Assembly (NCBI RefSeq): GCF_003254275.1 | Contig: NZ_QKZK01000036.1 | Location: 1 to 32,845 of the forward strand | Direction of reading: 5' to 3' | From: Breznakibacter xylanolyticus | Lineage (GTDB): Bacteria > Bacteroidota > Bacteroidia > Bacteroidales > Marinilabiliaceae | Length of the DNA: 32,845 nucleotides | Part shown: positions 14,951-23,587 of the stretch, piece by piece | Layout: every line of letters starts with the position of its first letter | How positions within the stretch are numbered: the first letter of the stretch is position 1 | Position numbers and translations under genes: made by a program | Notes under the pieces: model-generated | The model's database searches: none | What the model was told of the DNA's origin: nothing | Seen by the model: the letters and a program-made list of their open reading frames with translations, nothing else

Positions 14951-16000
14951 ATGCGTTACCTCGATCCCAAAAACGACCTCACCTTTAAGCGCATCTTTGG
15001 CGAACACCCGCACCTGTGCAAAAGTTTCCTCAACAGCATGCTCCCCCTCGAGCCTGATGCCCTCATCGAAGAACTCGAATACCTCTCGCCCGAACTGGTG
15101 CCCGAAATCACCGTCCTCAAGCGCACCATCGTCGACGTGCGTTGCCGTGACCAAAAAGGACGCCAATTCATCGTCGAAATGCAGATGTACTGGACCGAGA
15201 GTTTCAAAAACCGAGTGGTGTTCAACGCCTCAAAGGCATACGTCAAACAACTCGACAACGCCAAGGAATACAAACTCCTACAGCCCGTCTATGCCCTTAG
15301 CCTGGTCAACGAAACGTTTGAACCCCAACTGGCCGACTACTATCACCACTTTAAAATTGTCAACCACGCCCATCCTGAAAAACAAATCGAAGGCCTCGAA
15401 TTTGTCTTCGTTGAACTGCCAAAATTCAAGGCCGCCAACCTACGCGACAAACGCATGCAGGTTCTTTGGCTCAAGTTCCTCACCGAAATAGAGGACGGCA
15501 CCAGCCAAATACCCGACGAACTGCTCCACGAAGCCCTCATCAGTGAAGCCGTCCACATCCTCGAATCCGGCTCCTACTCCAAAGAGCAACTCGAGCACTA
15601 CGACCAATACTGGGACTCCATTCGCGCCGAACGTTCGGCCTTCCTCGATGCAGAAGAACGCGGGAGGGTTGAAGGACTGGAACAAGGGAGGGTTGAAGGT
15701 TTGGAAAAAGGAAGAGTTGAAGGTTTGGAAAAAGGGAGAATCGAAGGTATAGAAAAAGGGAGAATCGAAGGTATAGAAAAAGGAAGAGTCGAAGGTTTAG
15801 AAATCGGCTTGGCTAAAGGTGAAAAACAAGGCATTCAAAAAGGCCTGTACCTCTCAGCGCTGTTGATGCTGAACAACAAAATAGCGGTTGAGCAAGTCGC
15901 ACAAATACTATCGCTCCCCGAACAGGCAGTACATCAATTGCTGGAGCTTTATCAAAAATACGGCTCTGCGGCCGAAAACCACCTCAACGAGATGGAATAA
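14951..16000 (+). CDS. Rpn-family PD-(D/E)XK nuclease/putative transposase
   Basis: A 349-aa protein of the recombination-promoting nuclease family (PD-(D/E)XK nuclease family transposase). The N terminus MRYLDPKNDLTFKRIFGE is the family signature, and the nuclease core is TIVDVRCRDQKGRQFIVEMQM (Asp62, Glu76, Gln78). Relatives such as E. coli RpnA are DNA endonucleases that promote RecA-independent recombination, and some act in phage defence. The C-terminal tail is a charged repeat of eight residues, GRVEGLEK/GRIEGIEK six times (residues about 238-285). The ATG at 14951 is chosen because upstream codons would run through the 32-bp palindrome and the promoter. A terminator follows at 16086. 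Confidence 0.93.
   Translation: MRYLDPKNDLTFKRIFGEHPHLCKSFLNSMLPLEPDALIEELEYLSPELVPEITVLKRTIVDVRCRDQKGRQFIVEMQMYWTESFKNRVVFNASKAYVKQLDNAKEYKLLQPVYALSLVNETFEPQLADYYHHFKIVNHAHPEKQIEGLEFVFVELPKFKAANLRDKRMQVLWLKFLTEIEDGTSQIPDELLHEALISEAVHILESGSYSKEQLEHYDQYWDSIRAERSAFLDAEERGRVEGLEQGRVEGLEKGRVEGLEKGRIEGIEKGRIEGIEKGRVEGLEIGLAKGEKQGIQKGLYLSALLMLNNKIAVEQVAQILSLPEQAVHQLLELYQKYGSAAENHLNEME
15662..15805 (+). repeat. Six 24-bp tandem repeats inside the Rpn gene
   Basis: Six in-frame units of 24 bp (15662, 15686, 15710, 15734, 15758 and 15782 as starts) encode GRVEGLEQ, GRVEGLEK twice, GRIEGIEK twice, GRVEGLEI. The units at 15734 and 15758 are identical. Because the unit is a multiple of three, changes in copy number would lengthen or shorten the tail without a frameshift. 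Similar variable tails are a known trait of the Rpn family. Confidence 0.9.
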
Positions 16001-16085
16001 CTCAAAAATCATCCATCTGAATTGACTTTCGTCTTTTAAATCACCATTTACTGGTCTAAAAACACTATTTTCATAGCCCATATAC

Positions 16086-16114
16086 AAAAACCGGACGTTT
16101 CGTTTCCGGTTTTT
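16086..16114 (+). terminator. Terminator after the Rpn gene
   Basis: AAAAACCGGA (16086-16095) and TCCGGTTTTT (16105-16114) form a perfect 10-bp stem with a 9-nt loop, ending in TTTTTCTTT. It lies 86 bp after the Rpn stop and just before the next gene, so the following gene needs its own start of transcription at or after this point or depends on readthrough. Confidence 0.85.
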
Positions 16115-16134
16115 CTTTGTCACACCATTTCATA

Positions 16135-19113
16135 ATGCTTATGAACACGCAACACATTGAACTCTCAAAAGTATACAAACGCCGACATACCGACTATGAC
16201 ATCTTTCAGGAGCTGATGCCCTTTAAAGTGGGGCAACTGTTGCTGGTGGCCACCTATTACGACTCGTACGCCATGGTGCGTGAGGGGCGCTTTTTTGACA
16301 AAATTTTTGGCGAGTATCTCCAGCTCAACATCCTGTCGGCTCCCCGTATCACCAGTGTGGCCACCCGCGAGGAAGCTTTGGAAGCTCTCAAACAAACGGA
16401 ATTCGATATGGTCATTGTCATGGCCGGCATCGACATGGTGGCGCCCGTGGAGATGGCTGCTGCCATGAAAAAGGAGAAGCCCGACCTGCCCATCCTGTTA
16501 CTGGTGAACAACAACAGCGACCTGAAACGATTCAACGAAGGTGTGAAATGCCCCAGCATCGAGCGCGTGTTTGTGTGGAATGGCGACACTCGCGTGTTCC
16601 TGGCCATGATTAAGTACGTAGAGGATCTTAAAAACCTCGCCCGCGACACCGAAGTGGGCGATGTGCGCGTCATCCTGCTGGTGGAGGACTCGGAACGGTA
16701 CTACTCCCGATATCTCCCTTTGCTCTATTCCATTGTGATGACCCAAACGCAAAACCTGATGGAGGAGGACAGCAACGACCAAATTCAACGCATGATGAAG
16801 ATGCGCGTCAGGCCCAAAATACTATTGGTGAGCAGTTACGAAGAAGCCGTGGCCATTGTTGACAAGTACCTCGACAACCTGCTGTGCGTCATCTCCGACG
16901 TGAAATACATGAAGGACAACATCCACGATGAATACGCAGGCGTGGAACTCATCAAATACGTCAAATCGAAAGTCTCCATCCCCTGCCTGCTGCAATCGTC
17001 CGACCCGTCGAACGCCGAAAAAGCCACTCTGGTCAACGCCACCTTTGTCGACAAAAATTCCGACAACCTTTCGCAGGAAATCTCAGACTTCATCCACGAA
17101 AAGTTGGGCTTTGGAAGCTTTGACTTCCTCAACTCGCGGGGTGTGAAAATTGCCACGGCCACTAACCTGCGTGAATTCGTCAAATGCCTCGAAGAGATAC
17201 CTGCCGAGTCGCTCCTGTTCCATTCCAAACGAAACGGCATCTCGGCATGGCTCATGGCACGGGGCGAAATTAACCTGGCCAAACGCCTGCGGCCATACCA
17301 GATTGAAGACTTTGATAGCTCCAACAAACTGCGCCAAACCATCCTCAACACCTTTGAACAGGTGCGCATTGAGCGCCTGCGTGGGCGCGTGGTGATGTTC
17401 GACCCGTCATTGGTGAACAACAACCGCTTTGTGATGCGCATTGGCGAGGGTTCCTTTGGCGGCAAGGGACGTGGGGTGGCTTTTTTGAGCAACTTCATCG
17501 AAAACATCGACTTCGAGAGCATCATCCCAGACCTGAACATCAGCATCCCTGCCACCACCATCATCGGCACGGCCGAATACACCAACTTTATTGAAGCCAA
17601 CGACCTCTTTTCGCTCGTCCTCGATGAAGTTGACAACGAAGAGGATATTCAGAAAGCCTTTTTGAATGCCTCGCTCAGTGAAGAATTGCAAGGCAAACTG
17701 CGAGAATTTGTGGCTCACATGCACAAGCCACTGGCGGTTCGCTCGTCGGGCCTTTTTGAAGACTCCATGGTGCAGCCCTTTGCGGGGGTTTACAGCACTT
17801 ATGTCATCCCCAACAACCATCCCGATGCCGAAGTGCGCTTCAACCAACTGTGCACCGCCATCAAGCTGGTGTACGCCTCGGTATTCAGCCCGTCGGCACG
17901 GGCTTATTTCAAGGCCGTCAACTACAAGGTGGAAGAAGAAAAGATGGCCGTCATCATTCAGGAACTGGTGGGACAGCGTTCGGGCGACCGATATTATCCT
18001 CACATCAGTGGCGTGGCGCAGTCGTACAACTACTATCCCTACTCGCACATGAAGCCAGAGGACGGATTCGCGGTGTTGGCCGTGGGGCTGGGCATATACG
18101 TGGTGGGAGGCGAAAAAGCCTTCCGGTTTTGCCCGCGACATCCACGTCTGGAAATGAACACCATCAGCGACCAAATAAAGGACTCGCAAACCCACTTCTA
18201 TTCATTGGCGCTCGACAACAACGACTTTGATCTGGCGGCTGGCGAAGAGGCCACCCTTAACCGCCTACCCATCAAGGAGGCCGAGGAGGATGGCACCCTT
18301 CGCCATTGCGCATCGGTGTACGACTATCAGTACGACCGCATCATGAACGACTTCAGCCACAAAGGGCCACGGGTAGTCAACTTTGCCAACATCATTCAAT
18401 ACGATTACCTGCCCCTGTCGGGCACACTCGACATGCTGCTGCGCTTTTTTCGCGACGCTTTGGGTTCGCCCGTTGAAATTGAGTTTGCCGTGGACATGGA
18501 CAAAGGACGCCGCGGCCTTCCGACCCTCTACCTGCTGCAAATCAAGCCACTCATCAGGGTCGAAAACCATGCCGACATCAACTTAGAAGAGATTGACCCG
18601 CAAAAAATCGTGCTCCAATCGAACAAAGGCATGGGCAATGGCTGCATCGACTACGTGAAAGACGTCATCTACATGGACATCACCAAGTTTGATCGCACCA
18701 AAACCGACCTTATGGCTCGCGAAATGGAAGAACTCAACAAAATGATGGTGCGAGAGAATAAAGAGTACATCCTCATTGGTCCCGGCCGATGGGGCACCCG
18801 CGATAAGTTCACCGGTATTCCCGTGCTGTGGTCGCAAATTGCCAAGGCTCGTGTGATTGTCGAAATGGGACTGCCCAACTTTCCCCTCGACGCGTCACTG
18901 GGGTCGCACTTCTTTCACAACGTCACCTCCATGAATGTGGGCTATTTCTCCATTCAACACAGCTCGTCGAACAAGGAATGGGTGAACCTCGACATTCTGG
19001 CACAACAAAAAGTGGTGACCGAAACCCACTATTTCAAGCACGTGGAATTTGAAAAACCACTCCGCATATTGATGAACGGACGGGAGCAAAAGGCCGTGGT
19101 GGTGTTTGAATAA
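16135..19113 (+). CDS. PEP/pyruvate-binding (PPDK_N) protein with receiver-like N-terminal domains
   Basis: A 992-aa cytosolic protein. The N-terminal third contains two receiver-like alpha/beta domains (about 32-155, MVIVMAGIDMVAPVEM; and about 175-320, VRVILLVEDSERYYSRYL ... LCVISDVKYMKD), the second with an Asp at the phosphorylation position. The rest is an ATP-grasp PPDK_N-type domain: GEGSFGGKGRGVAFL, KPLAVRSSGLFEDSMVQPF and IGPGRWGTRDKF. The swivelling phosphohistidine domain and the PEP-binding barrel of real PEP synthase or PPDK are missing, so it should not be called PpsA. The family is common in Bacteroidota and unstudied as far as I know; phosphotransfer onto a partner is a reasonable guess. 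ATG 16135 and 16141 are both possible starts; the longer frame would need TTG at 16117. Confidence 0.88.
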   Translation: MLMNTQHIELSKVYKRRHTDYDIFQELMPFKVGQLLLVATYYDSYAMVREGRFFDKIFGEYLQLNILSAPRITSVATREEALEALKQTEFDMVIVMAGIDMVAPVEMAAAMKKEKPDLPILLLVNNNSDLKRFNEGVKCPSIERVFVWNGDTRVFLAMIKYVEDLKNLARDTEVGDVRVILLVEDSERYYSRYLPLLYSIVMTQTQNLMEEDSNDQIQRMMKMRVRPKILLVSSYEEAVAIVDKYLDNLLCVISDVKYMKDNIHDEYAGVELIKYVKSKVSIPCLLQSSDPSNAEKATLVNATFVDKNSDNLSQEISDFIHEKLGFGSFDFLNSRGVKIATATNLREFVKCLEEIPAESLLFHSKRNGISAWLMARGEINLAKRLRPYQIEDFDSSNKLRQTILNTFEQVRIERLRGRVVMFDPSLVNNNRFVMRIGEGSFGGKGRGVAFLSNFIENIDFESIIPDLNISIPATTIIGTAEYTNFIEANDLFSLVLDEVDNEEDIQKAFLNASLSEELQGKLREFVAHMHKPLAVRSSGLFEDSMVQPFAGVYSTYVIPNNHPDAEVRFNQLCTAIKLVYASVFSPSARAYFKAVNYKVEEEKMAVIIQELVGQRSGDRYYPHISGVAQSYNYYPYSHMKPEDGFAVLAVGLGIYVVGGEKAFRFCPRHPRLEMNTISDQIKDSQTHFYSLALDNNDFDLAAGEEATLNRLPIKEAEEDGTLRHCASVYDYQYDRIMNDFSHKGPRVVNFANIIQYDYLPLSGTLDMLLRFFRDALGSPVEIEFAVDMDKGRRGLPTLYLLQIKPLIRVENHADINLEEIDPQKIVLQSNKGMGNGCIDYVKDVIYMDITKFDRTKTDLMAREMEELNKMMVRENKEYILIGPGRWGTRDKFTGIPVLWSQIAKARVIVEMGLPNFPLDASLGSHFFHNVTSMNVGYFSIQHSSSNKEWVNLDILAQQKVVTETHYFKHVEFEKPLRILMNGREQKAVVVFE

Positions 19114-19125
19114 ACCGCATCCACT

Positions 19126-19177
19126 AAAAAATGACCGAGGCGCAACAATTTAATTTGTTGCGCCTCGGTCATTTTTT
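19126..19177. terminator. Strong bidirectional terminator
   Basis: A perfect 23-bp stem (19126-19148 with 19155-19177; inner part GACCGAGGCGCAACAA) with a 6-nt loop and A/T runs at both ends. It starts 12 bp after the stop of the PPDK_N gene and is among the strongest intrinsic terminators in the window. Confidence 0.93.
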
Positions 19178-19389
19178 GCGTGACGATGAAAGAATAAACT
19201 TTATCCCATTGGCATTAGAAGAGAATTGCCCCACCGCTCGACACACACATGACATACAGCGCCGGAGCTCACACTCACATCGTCTTCGCGAGCTGTCAAC
19301 CTGTTACTGTTGAAATCTCACCTGAGCATGAACCACCTCAACGCAAAAAAGGTTAATTTGCAAACCACCCACATTTGAAACCATCTCAC

Positions 19390-19953
19390 ATGCACTATTA
19401 CATCAAGAACATGGTCTGCGACCGATGCATCCTCATCGTTGGGCAGTGCTTTGAACAACTGGGTCATCCCCCCCTTGGCATCTCCCTGGGCGAAGTCGAA
19501 ACGGCGTTCCCCCTGTCACCCCAACGCCTTGCCGAACTGGAGAACCGTCTCACCGGTCTGGGCTTTGAGTTGATTGACGACACCAAAACCCGCCTGGTGG
19601 AGAAGATTAAAAACGTCATCATCGGGTTCATTCACCATCACGACACCCCGGTTAAAGTGAACCATTCGACTTACATCGAATCGCACCTGCACAAGGATTA
19701 CGCCTACCTGAGCTCCCTCTTTTCCGAAACCGAAGGCATCACCATCGAAAAGTACATCATCCACCAAAAAATTGAGAGGGTAAAAGAACTGCTCACCTAC
19801 CACGAGCTCTCCCTGAGCCAAATTGCCGATCAACTGGGTTATGCCAGCGTGGCCTACCTGTCGGGCCAGTTCAAAAAAATCACCGGACTTACCCCTACTC
19901 AATTCAAACAGCAACGGCCACCCCGCACCCCCCTGGATCGCGTGGGATCCTGA
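19390..19953 (+). CDS. AraC-family regulator with an HMA-like metal-sensing N terminus
   Basis: A 187-aa protein. The N terminus (1-70) is MHYYIKNMVCDRC, with a CxxC pair (Cys10, Cys13), in a strand-helix-strand arrangement like a heavy-metal-associated domain (QCFEQLGHPPLGISLGEVE, then a second half FELIDD). The C-terminal half (about 85-182) is an AraC-type double HTH: YAYLSSLFSETEGITIEKYIIHQKIERVKELL and LSLSQIADQLGYASVAYLSGQFKKITGLTPTQFK. Fused HMA-AraC regulators commonly precede copper ATPases in Bacteroidota, and this one does, 78 bp before copA. Copper sensing by the CxxC is inference. An ATG at 19375 (5 codons upstream) is the alternative start. Confidence 0.88.
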   Translation: MHYYIKNMVCDRCILIVGQCFEQLGHPPLGISLGEVETAFPLSPQRLAELENRLTGLGFELIDDTKTRLVEKIKNVIIGFIHHHDTPVKVNHSTYIESHLHKDYAYLSSLFSETEGITIEKYIIHQKIERVKELLTYHELSLSQIADQLGYASVAYLSGQFKKITGLTPTQFKQQRPPRTPLDRVGS

Positions 19954-20015
19954 AAATGTTGTAACATTTGCCCACAATTTCGTAACACCATCTCCTGCCG
20001 TGCCCGATACCTTTG
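19954..20015 (+). promoter_or_regulatory. Promoter and candidate operator of copA
   Basis: Immediately after the AraC stop codon lies a 16-bp palindrome, AAATGTT-GT-AACATTT (19954-19969). TACCTTTG (20008-20015) is a perfect -7 box (TAnnTTTG) 16 bp before the copA ATG at 20032. The palindrome is about 40 bp upstream of that box, a good place for an activator such as the preceding AraC-type protein. No TTTG is found at -33, as expected for a promoter that depends on an activator. Confidence 0.6.
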
Positions 20016-20031
20016 TAATAAAAAACACACG

Positions 20032-22491
20032 ATGTCTACAAAGGTAAAAAAGAGCTACCCCTTGACCGGCCTCAGCTGCGCCGCGTGCGCCATCAGCGTC
20101 GAAAGCATGCTCAACCATCAACCGGGCGTGCTGGGGGCGGTGGTGAATTATGCCAACGCCACCGTGACGATCGAATACGATACCGATCTGACGCAACCCG
20201 CCGACCTCAAAAAAGCCATTCAGGCCATTGGTTACGACCTGCTGACGGATGCCGATCACAGTCATCGCCAGACCATTCAACAGGAACAATTCCGACAACT
20301 CCAACGCAACACCCTTTGGGCATCGGTATTGGCATTGCCGGTGATGATCATTGGCATGTTTTGGATGGAAATGCCCTTTGCCAACTGGCTGATGATGCTG
20401 CTGGCCACGCCCGTGGTGTTTTGGTTAGGACGACATTTCTTTGTCAATGCCGCACGACAGGCACGACACGGCAAGGCCAATATGGACACGCTGGTGGCCA
20501 TGAGCACCGGCATTGCCTACCTCTTTAGCCTCGTCAACACGCTGTTTCCCCACTGGCTCACACCCTTGGGGCAGCATCCGCACGTTTACTATGAAGCATC
20601 GGCAGTGGTGATTGCCTTTATATTGGCTGGCAAACTGCTCGAAGAAAAAGCCAAATCGAGCACCTCGTCGGCCATCAAGAAACTGATGGGACTGCAACCG
20701 ACCACCGTCACGCTGGTGGATGACAATGGCAGTGAACGCACCATCGACACCGCCCGGGTAATGCCCGGCAACCGGCTGCTGGTGAAGCCCGGCGAGCGCA
20801 TCCCCGTGGATGGCGAAATTCACAGCGGTACCTCGTTTATCAACGAAAGTACCATCACCGGTGAGTCGATGCCCGCCGAAAAAACCAATGGCAGTAAGGT
20901 GTATGCAGGCACCATTAACCAAAATGGCAGCTTCATCATGACCGCACAAAAGGTGGGAGCTGACACGGTGCTGGCACACATCATTCAAATGGTGCAGGAA
21001 GCTCAGGGAAGCAAACCGCCCGTGCAGCGGTTGGTCGATAAAATTGCGGCCGTCTTTGTGCCGGTGGTCATGGGCATTGCTCTGCTCACGTTCGGGGTTT
21101 GGATGTGGGTCGGGGGTCATGATGCCCTTGCTCAAGCCCTGCTGGCCATGGTGTCGGTGCTGGTGATTGCCTGCCCCTGCGCGCTGGGACTGGCCACGCC
21201 CACGGCCATCATGGTGGGCATTGGCAAGGGTGCCGATGCCGGCATCCTCATGAAAGACGCCGAGAGTCTGGAACTCGCCCATCAGGTGGACACTGTGGTA
21301 CTCGACAAAACCGGCACCATCACCCTTGGGAAGCCTGAACTCACCAACCTGATGTGGCTCACCCGCGATCACGAAACAACTCAGTTCACCGACCTGCTGT
21401 ACGCCATTGAGGTGCGTTCGGAGCATCCGCTGGCCGCGGCGGTCAAGGACGCATTGCCCACACCGGCAACCCGGCACCATGACTTCGACCACTTTGAAAG
21501 CCTTCCCGGCAAAGGTGTACTGGTGCACATTGACCAACAACAATACCTGGTGGGCAACACCCGTCTGATGGCCGACCACGGGGTAACATTCCCCCCTCAG
21601 GTCGATGACCACATCGCCCAATGGCGCCACGAGGCCAAAACAGTGGTGGCATTCGCCTGCAACCAACGACTGCTGGCCGTGATGGCCATTGCCGACAAGG
21701 TGAAGGAGACCTCGGCGGGCGCGATCGAACAGATGCGCCAAATGGGGCTGGATGTGTACCTGCTCACCGGCGATAACGCCCAAACTGCCGCAGCCGTGGC
21801 CCGTCAGGTGGGCATCACCCATTATCGCAGCGAGATGTTGCCGGCCGATAAAGCAGCATTTGTTCAAATGCTGCAACAACAAGGCAGGGTGGTGGCCATG
21901 GCCGGCGATGGCATTAATGACTCGCAGGCGCTGGCACTGGCTGACGTGAGCATTGCCATGGGCAAAGGTTCGGACATTGCCATGGATGTGGCCAAAATGA
22001 CCATCATCGCATCCGACCTTCGACAGATACCTGTGGCCATGCACCTGTCGACACTCACGGTGCGCACCATACGCCAAAATCTGTTTTGGGCCTTTATCTA
22101 CAACGTGGTCACCATTCCCCTGGCAGCCGGAGCGCTCTATCCCTTCACGGGCTGGATGCTCAGCCCCATGATTGCCGGGGCGGCCATGGCACTGAGCTCG
22201 GTGTCGGTGGTGAGCAACAGTTTACGACTCAAATCCAAACGTCTTTCATTCCGTTCACCCATTACCACAAACATCAATATCATGAAAACACTCACATTCA
22301 AAACCAACATCAACTGCGGCGGCTGCGTGGCGGCCGTCATGCCCCATCTCAACCGCCTGCAGGGCATCGAATCGTGGAACGTCAACACCGCCCATCCCGA
22401 CAAAATCTTGACAGTTAACACCGAATCGCTCACCGCCAACGACATCATCGATGCAGTGAAACAGGCAGGGTTCGTGATTTCGCAACGATAG
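20032..22491 (+). CDS. copA: Copper-exporting P1B-type ATPase with fused C-terminal CopZ-like domain
   Basis: An 819-aa membrane pump expelling Cu(I) from the cytosol at the cost of ATP. N-terminal HMA domain with GLSCAAC (Cys16, Cys19); membrane segments; actuator TGES; ion-binding CPC (Cys381-Pro-Cys383); phosphorylation DKTG (Asp425); SEHPLAA; GDN; GDGIND (625-630). CopA proteins normally end at NSLRLK (about residue 733 here); in this gene the frame runs on through about 17 residues into a second HMA domain with INCGGC (Cys762, Cys765). An in-frame ATG (22282, residue 751) begins exactly where a free CopZ chaperone would start (MKTLTFKTNINCGGC), so the chaperone could also be made alone by internal initiation. 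No stop is present between the parts. Confidence 0.96.
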   Translation: MSTKVKKSYPLTGLSCAACAISVESMLNHQPGVLGAVVNYANATVTIEYDTDLTQPADLKKAIQAIGYDLLTDADHSHRQTIQQEQFRQLQRNTLWASVLALPVMIIGMFWMEMPFANWLMMLLATPVVFWLGRHFFVNAARQARHGKANMDTLVAMSTGIAYLFSLVNTLFPHWLTPLGQHPHVYYEASAVVIAFILAGKLLEEKAKSSTSSAIKKLMGLQPTTVTLVDDNGSERTIDTARVMPGNRLLVKPGERIPVDGEIHSGTSFINESTITGESMPAEKTNGSKVYAGTINQNGSFIMTAQKVGADTVLAHIIQMVQEAQGSKPPVQRLVDKIAAVFVPVVMGIALLTFGVWMWVGGHDALAQALLAMVSVLVIACPCALGLATPTAIMVGIGKGADAGILMKDAESLELAHQVDTVVLDKTGTITLGKPELTNLMWLTRDHETTQFTDLLYAIEVRSEHPLAAAVKDALPTPATRHHDFDHFESLPGKGVLVHIDQQQYLVGNTRLMADHGVTFPPQVDDHIAQWRHEAKTVVAFACNQRLLAVMAIADKVKETSAGAIEQMRQMGLDVYLLTGDNAQTAAAVARQVGITHYRSEMLPADKAAFVQMLQQQGRVVAMAGDGINDSQALALADVSIAMGKGSDIAMDVAKMTIIASDLRQIPVAMHLSTLTVRTIRQNLFWAFIYNVVTIPLAAGALYPFTGWMLSPMIAGAAMALSSVSVVSNSLRLKSKRLSFRSPITTNINIMKTLTFKTNINCGGCVAAVMPHLNRLQGIESWNVNTAHPDKILTVNTESLTANDIIDAVKQAGFVISQR

Positions 22492-22570
22492 ATGATTACT
22501 GCCAATGACCCACCTGGCTACGACAGATGCATGCAAGGAGAGTCGGCCGTTGACCACCATCGTCGTCGCT

Positions 22571-22614
22571 CGTCTACGCATGTGGTAGACGCACGACTAC
22601 CACATGCGTAGACG
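22571..22614. repeat. Long inverted repeat between copA and birA
   Basis: Arms of 18 bp (22571-22588 and 22597-22614, CGTCTACGCATGTGGTAG and its exact complement) with an 8-nt loop ACGCACGA. The flank repeats CGACTACCACA once more. It lies in the convergent gap 22492-22705, which holds no gene. No T run follows, so it is more likely a REP-like element than a classical terminator, though it could block readthrough between the convergent genes. Confidence 0.8.
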
Positions 22615-22705
22615 TACGACTACCACACACATGGTCAAGTAGCAAGCCATTTCACCACATGTTCACTCACGCCCCGTTTCGGATTATCATGCCGACAATC
22701 CCCAT

Positions 22706-23476
22706 TTACCCCATGTAAGCCACTTCTTTAAATCCATATGCCCGATGGTCGCCCCCCGGTAACATCAACACCAGACGACCGATATCATCCACCCCTGCGA
22801 TGGACGCGTCAAACTCGCCGGCATCGTCCTTAAAACGGTGCAACTGACTGTCGGCACGCCACATTAGTTGGTGGTAGTCGGCCGTCAACCCGTGTTCATC
22901 GCCATTGAGCAGGCGTTCGTATTGTTGGGTCAAATGCGTCATCACGCGCTCAAACACCTCGAAAAGGTCAATGGGATGTCCCAGCTGCTGTGCCATCGAC
23001 ACAGGATTGGGGGCATTGCTCACAAAACGGAGCTGATTTACATTGAGCCCGATGCCCACAACAGAGTCGGCCAGCGTGGCACCCATGATGCTGTGCTCGA
23101 TGAGGATGCCCGCCACTTTTTTGTCATCTATATAGATGTCGTTGGGCCACTTCACGCACACCCCGTTGATGCCAAAGCTGCGCACTGCTTCAGCCACAGC
23201 CAGCGACACGGCCTGTGACACCCCAAATTGCTTGTGCACCTCGATGGTGCAGGGATGCAACAGCACACTCATGAGCAGGTTCATGCCCCGCTCACTCTCC
23301 CAGCCATTGCCGGCTTGCCCGCGCCCGGCAGTTTGGTAGTGGGTCATCACCACACTCAGCTCCTCCATGGGCTCTGATTTCATCAGGTGACGCATCTGGC
23401 TGTTGGTGGATGACAGCTCTTTGTACTCATAAACGGTAGCTTCGGCAGATTCGGACATATTGGCAGGATTAGACAA
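22706..23476 (-). CDS. birA: Biotin-[acetyl-CoA-carboxylase] ligase
   Basis: A 256-aa enzyme that activates biotin with ATP and attaches it to the biotin carrier of carboxylases. Motifs: SSTN at the start of the catalytic fold, the biotinyl-AMP loop GRGQAGN (51-57; GRGRxG in E. coli), KWPNDIYIDDKKVAGILIE (109-127), and GIGLNVN. No N-terminal HTH is present, so it is the monofunctional type without repressor activity. Two starts are possible, 23476 or 23458 (MSESAEATVYEY); the latter is closer to family length. It is divergent from rsfS across a 111-bp gap. Confidence 0.95.
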   Translation of the reverse strand: MSNPANMSESAEATVYEYKELSSTNSQMRHLMKSEPMEELSVVMTHYQTAGRGQAGNGWESERGMNLLMSVLLHPCTIEVHKQFGVSQAVSLAVAEAVRSFGINGVCVKWPNDIYIDDKKVAGILIEHSIMGATLADSVVGIGLNVNQLRFVSNAPNPVSMAQQLGHPIDLFEVFERVMTHLTQQYERLLNGDEHGLTADYHQLMWRADSQLHRFKDDAGEFDASIAGVDDIGRLVLMLPGGDHRAYGFKEVAYMG

Positions 23477-23520
23477 TTTAACAACAATGGAGAATCATTC
23501 ACTTTTCGGGGTAAAAATAG

Positions 23521-23528
23521 TATATTTG
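23521..23528 (+). promoter_or_regulatory. -7 promoter box of the rsfS-ftsH transcription unit
   Basis: TATATTTG is an exact TAnnTTTG -7 box, 60 bp before the rsfS ATG and within the divergent gap to birA. No clear TTTG occurs at -33 (a TTTTC lies too close). The unit likely includes rsfS, ftsH and the LUD-domain gene, up to the terminator at 26599. Confidence 0.65.
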
Positions 23529-23587
23529 CCACACTCGGGACTAAAAAGCGTCAACACCCGGCACATCAAGCAAACGGAGGATTTTGA

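Noticed and set aside
7812-16000. An integrated mobile island bounded by RAYT and Rpn genes
   Set aside because: No integrase, attachment-site duplication or phage/plasmid genes; the genes between have housekeeping functions.
17407-18195. 262-aa minus-strand frame opposite the PPDK_N gene
   Set aside because: Shadow frame; the plus-strand protein is clearly conserved throughout this part.
16135-19113. Phosphoenolpyruvate synthase (ppsA)
   Set aside because: The phosphohistidine and PEP-binding barrel domains are missing, so the enzyme name would be wrong.
20425-22077. 550-aa open frame on the minus strand opposite copA
   Set aside because: A shadow of the GC-rich codon pattern of copA; His/Gly-rich composition, no family motif.
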